Source of the DNA: Desulfuromonadales bacterium
Lineage (GTDB): Bacteria; Desulfobacterota; Desulfuromonadia; Geobacterales; Pseudopelobacteraceae
Length of the DNA stretch: 61,094 nucleotides
Direction of reading: 5' to 3'
Assembly: GCA_013349325.1 (NCBI GenBank)
Contig: DUZX01000022.1
Coordinates: forward strand, 1-61,094
The translations under genes and the position numbers were made by a program. The notes beneath the pieces were generated by a model. The model worked only from the letters and a program-made list of their open reading frames with translations, searched no databases and was not told the origin of the DNA. Below, piece after piece: positions 37,588 to 47,029 of the stretch (within the stretch, counting starts at the first letter, position 1; every line of letters begins with the position of its first letter).

Positions 37588-39120
37588 ATGAAAATCCTCC
37601 TGGCCTATCAATCCGGGGCCGCCAACCGAAAAGATCCATATATAAACCTCCTGCCTACCGGCCTGTGCTACCTGCATGCCACACTTTTAGAAGCCGGCTA
37701 CGACTCACTGCTGGCTAATTTTTCAGCATGGCCACCTCGCGCCATCAATGCAGAACTGGCGCTTTTCAAGCCGGACATGATCGGCATTTCCCAATGGACG
37801 CACAACCGGCACACTTCAATGGAACTGGCCGCGCACTGTCGGCGATTATTTCCGCATGCTGTCATAGTCATGGGGGGCGGACATGCGACGTTCTGCCATA
37901 AAGAGATTCTTTTCAGCGGCTCGCCGGTAGATGTTGTCATCCGGGGAGAAGCAGAGACGACACTACTCGAATTGACAGAACGGGCATCGGATCGAGCGCG
38001 GTGGCCTGACATCCCCGGCATTGCCTTCCTTCATGACACGGACATCATTGAAACAAGCCAGCGGACACCGCTCGCGGAACTGGACCGTCTCCCGCTTCCC
38101 GCCCGCTACCTGAACATCTCCATCGGGGTTGACCTGGAGCTGCAGTCGGAGTTTATTGTGACAACACGCGGCTGCCCCTCGGCCTGTCACTTTTGCAGTT
38201 CACCGGCTTTCTGGGGGCGCAAGGTACGCTTCCGCTCACCGCACTCCATCGTAGAAGAGATCGCCTATATTCGTCAGAAGTTTGGTGTAATCTATTTTTC
38301 AATCCGGGACGACACCTTTACCGCCGATCGTGCACGGGTTATGGAATTCTGTTCTCTGCTCATGCAGCAGCCCCCCATACTCTGGAACTGTCAGTCACGC
38401 GTCACGGCAATCGACGAAGAGCTGATTATCGCCATGAAGCGCGCCGGATGCGAATGCATCCAGCTGGGAGTTGAGTCGGGAGCTCCTCGAATTCTGCAGC
38501 AGCTGGGCAAAAAGATCGTACCGACCCAGATAGAACGAGCCTGCAGCCTGATCAGACAGATCGGGATCAGTCTCTCAATTTATCTGATCAGCGATATTCC
38601 GGGTGAGACCTCCGAAGACATTCAGCAGACGCTCAATCTGGTTCAGAAACTTCACGCAGACGACGGTTATGTATCGCCATTGGCCTACTATCCCGGCACG
38701 CAGCTATTTCAGCAGGCGGTTGCTTCTGGCGAGATCAGCGCCGATATTTTTTCAGGAAGCCGGGATAGCGCCAGATACGCTAAGGACAGGCCTCATGCGT
38801 CAGCTCGCCTTCTCAGGGTGATTTCGCAGAGCAGACAGGATCAACCCGAGCGCTTTGCCCGCCAGAAAGAGCAGTTAGGGTATTGCTTCACAACCAATGT
38901 CATTGCTTCGGAATCGTATCGCCAGAACGGAGACTACAAAGCGGCTGAACAGGAGCTGCTTGAAATAGCCGCACAGCAACCTGATAACCCCTGGGGATGG
39001 TTCTTGCGAGGTGAGTTGTATCGGGAATTGGGAAAGCGCTCCAAAGCAGCGAAGTGCTTTGAAACAGTATTGAAGCTGGTCCCGCAGCACGGTCCGTCAA
39101 AAGCTGCGTTGACGCAATAA
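37588..39120 (+). CDS. B12-binding domain radical SAM protein with C-terminal TPR
   Basis: A 510-residue radical SAM enzyme. Residues 1-150 form a cobalamin-binding-like domain (TGLCYLHATLLEAGY, then IVMGGGHATF). The [4Fe-4S] motif CPSACHFC has C196, C200 and C203, and the core continues to about 420. The last 70 residues are TPR-like (YKAAEQELLEIAAQQPDN, then GWFLRGELYRELGKRSKAA). The substrate is unknown; this class includes methyltransferases of lipids and natural products. No ribosome binding site precedes the ATG, which directly follows a terminator. Confidence 0.87.
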   Translation: MKILLAYQSGAANRKDPYINLLPTGLCYLHATLLEAGYDSLLANFSAWPPRAINAELALFKPDMIGISQWTHNRHTSMELAAHCRRLFPHAVIVMGGGHATFCHKEILFSGSPVDVVIRGEAETTLLELTERASDRARWPDIPGIAFLHDTDIIETSQRTPLAELDRLPLPARYLNISIGVDLELQSEFIVTTRGCPSACHFCSSPAFWGRKVRFRSPHSIVEEIAYIRQKFGVIYFSIRDDTFTADRARVMEFCSLLMQQPPILWNCQSRVTAIDEELIIAMKRAGCECIQLGVESGAPRILQQLGKKIVPTQIERACSLIRQIGISLSIYLISDIPGETSEDIQQTLNLVQKLHADDGYVSPLAYYPGTQLFQQAVASGEISADIFSGSRDSARYAKDRPHASARLLRVISQSRQDQPERFARQKEQLGYCFTTNVIASESYRQNGDYKAAEQELLEIAAQQPDNPWGWFLRGELYRELGKRSKAAKCFETVLKLVPQHGPSKAALTQ

Positions 39121-39150
39121 AAAACGGGGCCTGATAAAATCAGGCCCCGT
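39119..39150 (-). terminator. terminator shared by convergent genes
   Basis: The 12-base stem ACGGGGCCTGAT/ATCAGGCCCCGT (39124-39150) has a T-run on the minus strand, so it ends the lipoprotein transcript from 39173. On the plus strand it may also stop the radical SAM transcript. Confidence 0.8.
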
Positions 39151-39172
39151 CCGGTCAGATGGTAAGAAAAAA

Positions 39173-39598
39173 CTACTTCACGATCCTGATACCAGGAATG
39201 AAAGAGATCTTTTCAAATGTTTTGTTCAGAGTTTTGCTCTGAAAGTTCGCCAACGGCGGAGTTTCAGGGTACTCAATGCTGTCCCCGACTGCTACCTTGA
39301 TTTCTGGCAGAGCTAACCATGACTTCTGACCTTTGTCGTCGGTAGCTTCCACGTAAGTGTAACCGCCGGAGTTCATGGTCTGGGTAACTTTTGCTTTTTT
39401 ACCGGCACCAGCAGGAATTTCCTGGGCTTTCATACCGGCATGTGGGTCTCCACCTGGAGCTGGTGCTGCACCGGGCTGACCGGCAGGTGCCTGACTCTGC
39501 TGTGGTGCTGCGGCCGGGGCTTCAGTTTTGGGTTTGTCCTTGCAGCCTGCAACGGCAAGAGCGACGATAACGAGAAGTGTTAATGCTGTTTTTTTCAC
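39173..39598 (-). CDS. small lipoprotein of unknown function
   Basis: A 141-residue lipoprotein. GTG 39598 is preferred: AGGAGG lies 6 bases upstream, whereas the earlier TTG touches it. The lipobox VALAVAGC places the lipidated cysteine at residue 19. A proline/alanine/glutamine-rich linker (to about 60) is followed by a domain with GGYTYVEATDDKGQKSWLA, seen in small heme-nitrite-reductase-associated or OB-like proteins of Geobacterales. I cannot name a function. It has its own terminator. Confidence 0.75.
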   Translation of the reverse strand: MKKTALTLLVIVALAVAGCKDKPKTEAPAAAPQQSQAPAGQPGAAPAPGGDPHAGMKAQEIPAGAGKKAKVTQTMNSGGYTYVEATDDKGQKSWLALPEIKVAVGDSIEYPETPPLANFQSKTLNKTFEKISFIPGIRIVK

Positions 39599-39693
39599 CT
39601 GCAACCTCCTGATTTTTAGATTACCTTACCTTCTATCACAGATACCCAAATCATTCCAAGCTAAATATTCTAAGCGCCGACAATATAACAGCA

Positions 39694-39882
39694 TTATTGT
39701 AATTTCGCTTCGGGATCGCTTGATTCATTCAATGCGTCGTAGGCGGCTATCTGTTCACTCAGCGAGAGCTTGCGCCGACAGCAGTCCGTGTCATTTCGGC
39801 ACAGGCGGCAGCGATCATCGGAGCACCACTGGCAAAACGTACAATCCGGACAGGGGTGTTTTTTCTCAGCCTGAGGCGACAT
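39694..39882 (-). CDS. small cysteine-rich protein
   Basis: A 62-residue protein with nine cysteines in 25 residues (CPDCTFCQWC, then RCRLC, then DCCRRK), suggesting a metal site, zinc or Fe-S. Its ATG overlaps the stop of the deacetylase gene (TGATG), so it is translationally coupled. No homologue comes to mind. Coupling and the regular CxxC spacing make it more likely real than chance. Confidence 0.6.
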   Translation of the reverse strand: MSPQAEKKHPCPDCTFCQWCSDDRCRLCRNDTDCCRRKLSLSEQIAAYDALNESSDPEAKLQ

Positions 39883-40682
39883 CAGTAGGCAACATTCCGC
39901 TTGACTGCGTTGCCTTGAAGCAACTGCACAAAGGCCTTGCCACTGTCAGCGTTCACCAGAAGATACCGGGGCAACTTCATAACTGAATCTGCCTGGGTGG
40001 CATGACGGCGCTCAATAGTAAACGTGGCCTGATAACCGGCGGCGGATGCTTTTTTGAGAAGGTAGTCATCATAGATGCCAAACGGCCAGGCCAGCATATC
40101 GACAGAAGTCCCCAGTTCGGTTTCCAGGCGGCTTTTTGATTTTTTCAACTGCGTCATGACGAGATCATCAAGCGCAGCCGGACTCAGCTTACGGCGTTCA
40201 CGCTTGAAATTTGGATGCCAGTAGGTATGAGACTGAATCTCGAACAGGCCGCTTTTCTTGAGGGTACGCAACTGGTCCCAGGTCATGGCGTACTTGGCGT
40301 TGGATATCGCGGACGGATACGTAAATATGGTTACCGGATAGCCGTACTTGCGGACAATCGGCAGCATATCGCTGTAGACCGATTTATGCGCATCATCCTC
40401 AACGATGACAACCGTTTTCAGCCCCGGAGCCGGAGCTTTGCCGCGATAATAATCAATCAGCTGACGTAGTGCGATGACTTTATAGCCGTTATCATGCAGA
40501 TAGCGCATCTGCGCCTCAAAAACCGGCGTCGTAATTGTCATGCCATCAGCGACCGTCGGGCCGAAGCGGTGGTACAAAAGTATGGGAACCTGAAATGATT
40601 CGGCAGCCGATGCGGGTAAGGGAAGCAGCAGTAACAATGCTGCACAGAAAGAGAAAAGCGTACGTTGAATCAGCACTACCAT
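39882..40682 (-). CDS. polysaccharide deacetylase family protein
   Basis: A NodB-fold deacetylase of 266 residues after a signal peptide (LLLLLPLPASA). Metal-site features are ILLYHRFGP, then TVVIVEDDAHKSVY, where the usual catalytic F-D-D is E-D-D, and SHTYWHPNF with the HxxxH pair. FEIQSHTYWHPN and LAWPFGIYDD fit the family. The start at 40682 follows GGAGGT. It may act on an extracellular polysaccharide. The following small cysteine-rich gene overlaps. Confidence 0.85.
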   Translation of the reverse strand: MVVLIQRTLFSFCAALLLLLPLPASAAESFQVPILLYHRFGPTVADGMTITTPVFEAQMRYLHDNGYKVIALRQLIDYYRGKAPAPGLKTVVIVEDDAHKSVYSDMLPIVRKYGYPVTIFTYPSAISNAKYAMTWDQLRTLKKSGLFEIQSHTYWHPNFKRERRKLSPAALDDLVMTQLKKSKSRLETELGTSVDMLAWPFGIYDDYLLKKASAAGYQATFTIERRHATQADSVMKLPRYLLVNADSGKAFVQLLQGNAVKRNVAY

Positions 40683-40926
40683 GAAAAAAGACCTCCAAGA
40701 ATGAGAACGCCAACGAAAAAAACCTCTGTGAATCCAGAAAAAAAAGCGAAGACGATTGTAACTATTATGATATATAATGCATCTTTTCATGCTTGACAAT
40801 TGTAAAACAATATTTTAGTATTTGGCAAATTCTAGCAAAGCTTGCGTTTTTTCTCCGCAATTTTAATTACTATAGTTAATTTAGTTTGTTACGTACATCA
40901 TTTTTACATCAAAAGGAAAGTTTATC

Positions 40927-41709
40927 ATGGCAAAAAAAGAAAAATCAGAATACCTCATCCAGGCTGTTTCACATGCTCTGGATCTGCTTGAACAATTCCA
41001 TGGCGAGGTTGACGAACTGGGAGTCACCGAGCTCAGTAAGCGCCTTAAACTCCACAAAAACAACGTCTTTCGCTTGTTGGCCACGCTTGAATCCCGCAGT
41101 TATATTGAACAGAATAAGGTCACGGAAAATTATCGCCTCGGCCTGAAAACACTTGAACTGGGACAAACCTTCATCAAGCAGATGGGCCTGTTACGCCAGT
41201 CGAAACCGGTGCTGGAAGCGCTGGTCGGTAACTGCAACGAAACCACTTACGTTTCGATTTTAAAGGATTTCAATATCGTATATCTTGATGTAGTTGAAAC
41301 CGGCATGACAGTCAGAGTCGTACCGCGTGTCGGTTCCCGGCTGCCGGCCTATTGCACCGCTGCCGGAAAAGTGCAGATCGCCTTCATGAGCGATGAAGAA
41401 CTTGAGAGCTATCTCCCCGGCAAAGAGCTGACACGCTATACTCCACATACCATTGTTGATCGTGACGCCCTTAAAAAACAGCTGCAGCTAATTGCAGAGC
41501 AGGGATATGCACTGGACGATGAAGAGCTGGACATCGGCGTAAAATGTGTCAGCGCACCGATTCGTGACTACACCCGTCGCATCATTGGTGCGGTCAGTAT
41601 CTCCGGGCCTTCGATGCGCTTTTCGGATGAGCGCATCAAGAGTGAGCTGATACCTCTGGTTTTAAAGGCGGGCGATGAAATTTCCGCCAAACTTGGTTTC
41701 CAGAAATAA
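40927..41709 (+). CDS. IclR family transcriptional regulator
   Basis: A 260-residue IclR regulator. The N-terminal winged helix is HALDLLEQFHGEVDELGVTE with LHKNNVFRLLATLESRSYI, and the effector domain spans about 80-255. The conserved C-terminal RRIIGAVSISGPSMRFSDER is present. The target is unknown. It is closed by a strong terminator, the left border of the CRISPR island. Confidence 0.93.
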   Translation: MAKKEKSEYLIQAVSHALDLLEQFHGEVDELGVTELSKRLKLHKNNVFRLLATLESRSYIEQNKVTENYRLGLKTLELGQTFIKQMGLLRQSKPVLEALVGNCNETTYVSILKDFNIVYLDVVETGMTVRVVPRVGSRLPAYCTAAGKVQIAFMSDEELESYLPGKELTRYTPHTIVDRDALKKQLQLIAEQGYALDDEELDIGVKCVSAPIRDYTRRIIGAVSISGPSMRFSDERIKSELIPLVLKAGDEISAKLGFQK

Positions 41710-41734
41710 TCCGGAAACCATTAAAAGCATTCAA

Positions 41735-41759
41735 GGCGACTCTCGAGTCGCCTTTTTTT
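41735..41759 (+). terminator. intrinsic terminator of the IclR gene (left border hairpin)
   Basis: GGCGACTCTCGAGTCGCC (41735-41752) followed by seven T. An almost identical hairpin (16 of 18 bases) lies at 59653, right of the CRISPR-Cas block. Confidence 0.92.
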
Positions 41760-41845
41760 GTATTGATAAAGGAATTGACGTAAAAGAAACATTTTAATTT
41801 TAACGTTACGATTCCTTTACATTAGTCGCTTATTAGGCTACACCA

Positions 41846-41859
41846 TTGCAACATTGCAG
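41846..41859. promoter_or_regulatory. TTGCAACATTGCAG palindrome upstream of cas6, possible operator
   Basis: TGCAA-CAT-TGCAG type symmetry, 73 bases before the cas6 ATG. The same 13-mer TGCAACATTGCAG occurs at 54002, ahead of the lipoprotein-cas1 unit, and once inside the CARF gene (43759). Position before both cas transcription units suggests a shared regulator site. Confidence 0.35.
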
Positions 41860-41932
41860 TCCTTTTATCTCACTGCACTATTCCCCAAGATCGGATCACC
41901 AGAAGCTCAACTCATATTCCCAAAGGTTTCTC

Positions 41933-42880
41933 ATGCTAATCGGTCGCTATGATTTCGGTTGTACATTGCGGGATGATGCACTTCTTCCACCGTATAAAGG
42001 GTCTACATTTCGTGGTGCCTTTGGAGGCGCCCTTAAACGTGCTGTATGCGTAGCGAGGCAGCAGGAATGTCCCACCTGCCTGCTCAGTGCCCGCTGCGTC
42101 TATGCTCAGACGTTTGAATCAAGCGGCCAAACAACTGACTACACCCACGCAAAAGCCTCAGCGCCTGTCCCCTACATCATCGAGCCTCCCCTAAACACAA
42201 CTACTCATTTTAAAGCCGGAAGTCTCTTCGATTTTTCTCTTCTTCTGTTTGGAAGTGCAAATGACTCGCTGCCGTACTTTGTCTACGCATTCGAGATAAT
42301 GGGCGAATCCGGCATCGGGAAAAAAATACAGGGCCACCGGGGGCGTTTTATCCTTAACCACGTTAAAAATGCCGGAACGATCATCTATGATCAAGCCTCA
42401 AAAAAGCTGAAGGCACCGGTAAAGGAGGATGTGACGCTGAGCCCGGTCATCCAGGACATTGATTGCTCAACAGTACGCATTAACCTCCTGACGCCGTTAC
42501 GGCTCAAACATAACAACTCATTCAGTTCCGCACTTCCTTTCCACATGCTTGTCCGTGCAATGCTCCGGCGGATATCAGGCCTGTTCGAACATTTTGGAGA
42601 TGGAGAACCGGCCCTTGATTATCGCGGTCTGGTAGCACGGGCACAGGATGTGACTCTTGAATCTTCAAGCCTGCGCTGGCACGACTGGGAACGCTATTCC
42701 AACCGTCAGGAACAGGCCATGATGATGGGCGGCCTGATCGGCTCTGTGACGTACCGGGGTGCTCTGGCGCCATATCTCCCCCTTCTGGAACTCTGTAAAG
42801 ACCTTCACCTCGGAAAACAGAGCAGCTTCGGCCTCGGTCTGTTCGACTTCGAAGCAAACAATGCCGGAGCCACCCTGTGA
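41933..42880 (+). CDS. cas6: CRISPR pre-crRNA endoribonuclease Cas6
   Basis: Cas6 (315 residues) cuts the array transcript within each repeat, leaving an 8-base 5' handle. The protein has the RAMP-type N-terminus (LLPPYKGSTFRGAFGGALKR) with a cysteine cluster (CPTCLLSARCVYAQTFE) common in this Cas6 branch. A glycine-rich loop near the C-terminus reads GKQSSFGLGLFDFE. ATG 41933 is used; an in-frame TTG at 41846 would add 29 poorly coding residues. Its stop overlaps the next start (GTGA). Confidence 0.9.
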   Translation: MLIGRYDFGCTLRDDALLPPYKGSTFRGAFGGALKRAVCVARQQECPTCLLSARCVYAQTFESSGQTTDYTHAKASAPVPYIIEPPLNTTTHFKAGSLFDFSLLLFGSANDSLPYFVYAFEIMGESGIGKKIQGHRGRFILNHVKNAGTIIYDQASKKLKAPVKEDVTLSPVIQDIDCSTVRINLLTPLRLKHNNSFSSALPFHMLVRAMLRRISGLFEHFGDGEPALDYRGLVARAQDVTLESSSLRWHDWERYSNRQEQAMMMGGLIGSVTYRGALAPYLPLLELCKDLHLGKQSSFGLGLFDFEANNAGATL

Positions 42881-44007
42881 AGCGTTGCCTGCTGGCCGTC
42901 TCCGGCTTGAATCCCCAGGTTATAACCGAAACCTTCTATGCCCTGCATCAGCAGGAACGAACTCCCGATGCCATCCGAATACTCACAACCCGCGAAGGGA
43001 AAGCGGTTATTCATGCCAACCTCCTCAGCCCGGTTGATGGTCATTACTACAGGCTGCTGAACGATTACGGGATTTCAGCTGAGTCGATCGATTTTTCAAC
43101 AAGACACCTCTCTGTCGCCTCAGACCAGTTCGGTACCGAATACGACGATATTGCCGGCGAGGAAGAAAACGAACGATTTCTGGTTCTCTGCATGGAACAC
43201 GCCTTTGAGTTGACCCGCGATCCTGACACAGAGGTCTACTTCTCCATTGCCGGTGGCCGGAAGACCATGGGGGCCTGTCTGGCCATTGCGGCCCAATGCT
43301 ACGCCCGACCGCAGGACCGGATTTTCCATGTGCTTGTCACACCTGAGTTTGAGAGCTGCAGAGACTTTTATTATCCACCCCCTGTTTCGGTTCCCCTTGT
43401 CCTTCTGGATCACAAAACCAGGACTCCCTACACCAAGGAAACCAGGTATGCCGAGGTAACGCTGATTCCCTTGCCGTTCATTTCCATCAGAGACAGACTT
43501 ACCGGTAATCACCTGAAACAGGCCGAATCACCCGCCTCACTGATGCTGTCACTGGTACGTGAAAAACGTGGAGAGCTGACTCTGGATCTGAAAAACAGGA
43601 AGATTACCTGGAAAGGGTGCGAACGGGACATGATGCCGGCACGCATGGCGATATACTCCTTCTTCGCTTTTTTAAAAAAGGAGGCCGAGTGTCACGAACG
43701 TGCCTGTCCCGGCTGTGAGAAGTGTGCATTTACTATCAATTCTATCCTGGAAATGGACTGCAACATTGCAGGGCTGTACAGAAAACATGTTGCACCCTAT
43801 CGTGACCACGACGGAATGAGTGATTCGGGAATACAGGGACTGACAGTTGAGAACTTCAATTCCTATCGAAACAAGATTAACCGGGATCTCGAAAATGCAT
43901 TCGGGCCGTCTGAAGCCCGTCATCTAAAAATATCCTCCCATGGTAAGCGGCCTGGGGTGAGATATGGAATACCGCTTGAGAGTGCACGGATCAGAATTGT
44001 CATTTGA
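42877..44007 (+). CDS. CARF domain protein, Cas_NE0113 family
   Basis: A 376-residue CARF protein of the NE0113 family (TIGR02584/PF09623), often labelled ring nuclease Csm6 in annotations. The Rossmann-like CARF part (1 to about 200) has LLAVSGLNPQVITETFYAL and the ligand-loop motif YFSIAGGRKTMGACLAI (about 122-138). The C-terminal part contains a four-cysteine cluster (C272, C277, C280, C283) and ends with a winged-helix-like stretch. There is no HEPN RxxxxH motif. It may degrade or sense cyclic oligoadenylate and regulate. It sits between cas6 and cas10. Confidence 0.85.
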   Translation: MKRCLLAVSGLNPQVITETFYALHQQERTPDAIRILTTREGKAVIHANLLSPVDGHYYRLLNDYGISAESIDFSTRHLSVASDQFGTEYDDIAGEEENERFLVLCMEHAFELTRDPDTEVYFSIAGGRKTMGACLAIAAQCYARPQDRIFHVLVTPEFESCRDFYYPPPVSVPLVLLDHKTRTPYTKETRYAEVTLIPLPFISIRDRLTGNHLKQAESPASLMLSLVREKRGELTLDLKNRKITWKGCERDMMPARMAIYSFFAFLKKEAECHERACPGCEKCAFTINSILEMDCNIAGLYRKHVAPYRDHDGMSDSGIQGLTVENFNSYRNKINRDLENAFGPSEARHLKISSHGKRPGVRYGIPLESARIRIVI

Positions 44008-44018
44008 AGGGGTGATGC

Positions 44019-46595
44019 ATGAGCGATATGGTGTACACGGTAGCCCTGGCGGGGTTGCTGCATGATGTGGGGAAGTTTGCCGAACGTGCCGGGATGGAAA
44101 TCAGCAAACAGTATGAACAGGACAATGCCGGACTTTATCAACGGTACAACGAGGTGCAGAAAAGACACACCCACAAGCATGCTCTCTACACGGCAGCTTT
44201 CATTGAGCGCTTCATCAATCTTATACCTGCGCTCGATGAGTGGAATGCTGGCAGAACGGGAAATTCGCTGATCAATCTGGCGGCCATGCACCACAAACCG
44301 GAAACGCCGCTCCAATGGATTATAACACAAGCCGATCGGCTCAGTAGCGGTATGGATCGACAGGTTTTTGACGGTGATGAAACCGGAACCGCTTTTCGCG
44401 ATTTCCGCAAAACCCGCCTGATTCCACTGGCGGAAGAGATGAGGCCTGACGGCAAATACGAAAATAGCGACACTCTGGACAGTTACAGGCATCGCTACCA
44501 CCTGCGCGCTCTTTCCCCTGCTCAAGTTTTTCCGGCGTTTAAAGAGGCAGCCGAACCGGTTGATAATGCCGCAGCCTCTAAGGAATACGCGGCGCTGTTT
44601 GCCGCTTTTCTGACAGACTTGGAAAACCTTTCGCACCGGAATCAGCCTCCACTTTGGCTGGATCATTTTACCAGCTTGTGGGAGCGCTTCACATCCGCCA
44701 TACCGGCCGCCACGGTCGGCACGGTCATTCCGGATGTCTCACTGTATGACCATTCAAGGGCGACCGCAGCATTGGCAATATCGATGTATCGCTACCACCT
44801 GGCAACCGACACCTTTAACGAAACAGCTATAAAAGCATCAACTGCTGAGAAATTTCTACTGATTACCGGAGACTTCTACGGCATTCAAAACTTCATCTTC
44901 AGCTCTGGAGGAAGCACTAACAAGGCGGCAGCAAAGCTGTTACGGGGGCGCTCCTTTGCCGTGTCAATCCTTTCGGAACTGGCTTCAGACAGACTCTGCC
45001 GTAAGCTCTTACTGCCACCCACCTCCGTTTTACTTGATGCAGCCGGGAAATTCACACTGATAGCTCCCAATCTGCCGGAGACAATAGCCGGGCTGGCGGA
45101 AGTAGAGGTTGAGCTGAATAGCTGGCTGCTGCGGCATTACTATGGCGAAGTTACTATCGGATTTTCGTCGCTGTCTGCCAAACCGGCCGATTTTGAAAAG
45201 GGCAGTTTTCTCGGACTCTGGGAAAAACTCGGCAAAGCTGCAGATTTGAAAAAATACCGTAAATTTGATCTGGCAAAAGCTGGCGTGGTTGCCGGATACC
45301 TGGACTCATTTGATAACACACTTTCAATCTGTCCGTTTTGCGGCAAGCGCCCTGCCGACCTCAAAACAAAAGATGATCAATACCTGGGTGACAACGAGGC
45401 ATCCTGCCTGATCTGCCGGGATCATATTCACATGGGCGCCAAGCTGATCAAATCGAAGTCAATGGCGGTTATTAGCGCGGGTGTCACTTTTGCCGGAAAC
45501 CGATTGAAGGAACAGCTCTTTGGCTGCTATCAGCTCTCGTTTGATCTTGACAAGGCAACTTCAACTGAACTGGCGAAAAGCGGGCATCTTCTGCATATGA
45601 TCTCTTTGGCCCGTGCCGGAGAATCACCGGACGGCTCGCTGGCTGCCCGGTATATCAGTGGTTATGTGCCTGTATATTCTGACGGTGATCGCCACGACAA
45701 ACGCTTTTGCAAGGAAGTTTTGGGTGAAAGTGGTGACGCAAAGACATTCTCTCACATTGCAATACATGCATTGAATCATCGCTCTGACAGCGATGACAAA
45801 TTCAGCGGAGTTGAGGCACTTGGAATATTAAAAGCCGACGTGGACAACCTGGGTAAACTGTTTGCCTGCGGCCTGCCTGAAGAGCGGCTGAATCTCTCGC
45901 GTCTGGCAACATTCAGCCGTCAGTTGAACAGTTTTTTTGCCCTTTATCTGCCGAATCTGCTGACGACGGATATTCGTTTTCAGAATATCTATACTGTTTT
46001 TGCCGGTGGCGATGACCTTTTTCTGATCGGGCCCTGGAACCGGATTATTGAATTCGCTGATGAACTGCAAGCACAGTTTGCCCGCTTCGCCTGCGGAAAC
46101 GGGGGCATAACCATCTCGGCCGGCATCACCGTCGACAAACCGGGTGTTCCCGTACCAACAGTAGCCGATCAAGCCGAGCAGGCACTGGAATCGTCAAAGC
46201 ATGGTGGCAAGAACAGTCTGACGCTGTTTGGGGAGACGGTAACGTGGGCTGAGTTCCGCGACCTTCTGACCAAGCGGGACAAAATGAATGAATGGCAACA
46301 GAGCGGTGCGATGGGCAAAGCACTGCTGTACCGCCTGAACGAACTGATCGGAATGGCAAAAAAAGAGCGAGAAATACGTGAATCAAAACGCCCGATCGAC
46401 ATACGGGACATGGCCTGTCTTGGGTGGCGTTCACGACTTACGTACACTGCCACCCGCAATGTCGGCAAAGGGATGGACAAAACTTCAAGAACGGCAGCTT
46501 TGGATGAAATTTTGGAAGAGTTGCCGGCCTGGCTGCTCAGACTGGATGGAAAACTGACCATCGCCTTATGGCAGGTACTTTATAACCAGAGATAG
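44019..46595 (+). CDS. cas10: type III-A CRISPR large subunit Cas10/Csm1
   Basis: Cas10 (858 residues), the signal-generating subunit of the Csm complex. The N-terminal HD nuclease is intact (LLHDVGKFAE, H15-D16). A zinc module with CPFCGK and CLICRD lies at about 433-466. The palm cyclase has GGDD at 663-666 (VFAGGDDLFLIGPW). On target-RNA binding it should degrade DNA and make cyclic oligoadenylates. The start follows AGGGGTG by 6 bases. Both activities therefore look possible, matching the three CARF genes in the locus. Confidence 0.96.
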   Translation: MSDMVYTVALAGLLHDVGKFAERAGMEISKQYEQDNAGLYQRYNEVQKRHTHKHALYTAAFIERFINLIPALDEWNAGRTGNSLINLAAMHHKPETPLQWIITQADRLSSGMDRQVFDGDETGTAFRDFRKTRLIPLAEEMRPDGKYENSDTLDSYRHRYHLRALSPAQVFPAFKEAAEPVDNAAASKEYAALFAAFLTDLENLSHRNQPPLWLDHFTSLWERFTSAIPAATVGTVIPDVSLYDHSRATAALAISMYRYHLATDTFNETAIKASTAEKFLLITGDFYGIQNFIFSSGGSTNKAAAKLLRGRSFAVSILSELASDRLCRKLLLPPTSVLLDAAGKFTLIAPNLPETIAGLAEVEVELNSWLLRHYYGEVTIGFSSLSAKPADFEKGSFLGLWEKLGKAADLKKYRKFDLAKAGVVAGYLDSFDNTLSICPFCGKRPADLKTKDDQYLGDNEASCLICRDHIHMGAKLIKSKSMAVISAGVTFAGNRLKEQLFGCYQLSFDLDKATSTELAKSGHLLHMISLARAGESPDGSLAARYISGYVPVYSDGDRHDKRFCKEVLGESGDAKTFSHIAIHALNHRSDSDDKFSGVEALGILKADVDNLGKLFACGLPEERLNLSRLATFSRQLNSFFALYLPNLLTTDIRFQNIYTVFAGGDDLFLIGPWNRIIEFADELQAQFARFACGNGGITISAGITVDKPGVPVPTVADQAEQALESSKHGGKNSLTLFGETVTWAEFRDLLTKRDKMNEWQQSGAMGKALLYRLNELIGMAKKEREIRESKRPIDIRDMACLGWRSRLTYTATRNVGKGMDKTSRTAALDEILEELPAWLLRLDGKLTIALWQVLYNQR

Positions 46596-46604
46596 GAGGA
46601 AAAA

Positions 46605-47021
46605 ATGGAAATCAGATTTTACGAAGACCCAATCAAGAAGGTCATCAACATGGATTTGATGTCGGATGATGCCCAAAAATGGGCGCTAAAAGTATCAAAA
46701 GCGGGTCTCAACGCTAAGGGTGACAAATTGGAAAAGAACAAAATAAGCCAATTGCGTAAGTTTTATGATGAAGCGATCAGACTTTCCGCATTTATCAAAG
46801 ATGGGGAGGACTATAGAAATATCATCCCATACATAAAAATGCTGAAGGCTAAAGCCGCATATGCAGAAGGTCGTAAACTTGTTACCACTGAATTCAATGA
46901 CTTCATAACTCGGGCAATTGCTGAGGTTAAAGTTGATGATACAGCATCATTTGAATTGTTCCTCAGTTTTTTTGAAGCGTTTATGGGGTTTTATAAATTT
47001 GAGGAATCGAAATACAAATAA
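46605..47021 (+). CDS. csm2: CRISPR type III-A small subunit Csm2
   Basis: Csm2 (138 residues, all helical) lines the backbone of the Csm complex. It has the typical ISQLRKFYDEAIRL helix, IIPYIKMLKAKAAYAEGRKL and the C-terminal FFEAFMGFYKF. GGAGGAAAAA precedes the start. It is 10 bases after cas10. A palindromic repeat follows before csm3. Confidence 0.92.
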   Translation: MEIRFYEDPIKKVINMDLMSDDAQKWALKVSKAGLNAKGDKLEKNKISQLRKFYDEAIRLSAFIKDGEDYRNIIPYIKMLKAKAAYAEGRKLVTTEFNDFITRAIAEVKVDDTASFELFLSFFEAFMGFYKFEESKYK

Positions 47022-47029
47022 AAGACCAT

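Noticed and set aside
41846-41932. A longer Cas6 starting at TTG 41846
   Set aside because: The extra 29 residues do not resemble Cas6 and would include the palindrome; the ATG at 41933 fits the family.
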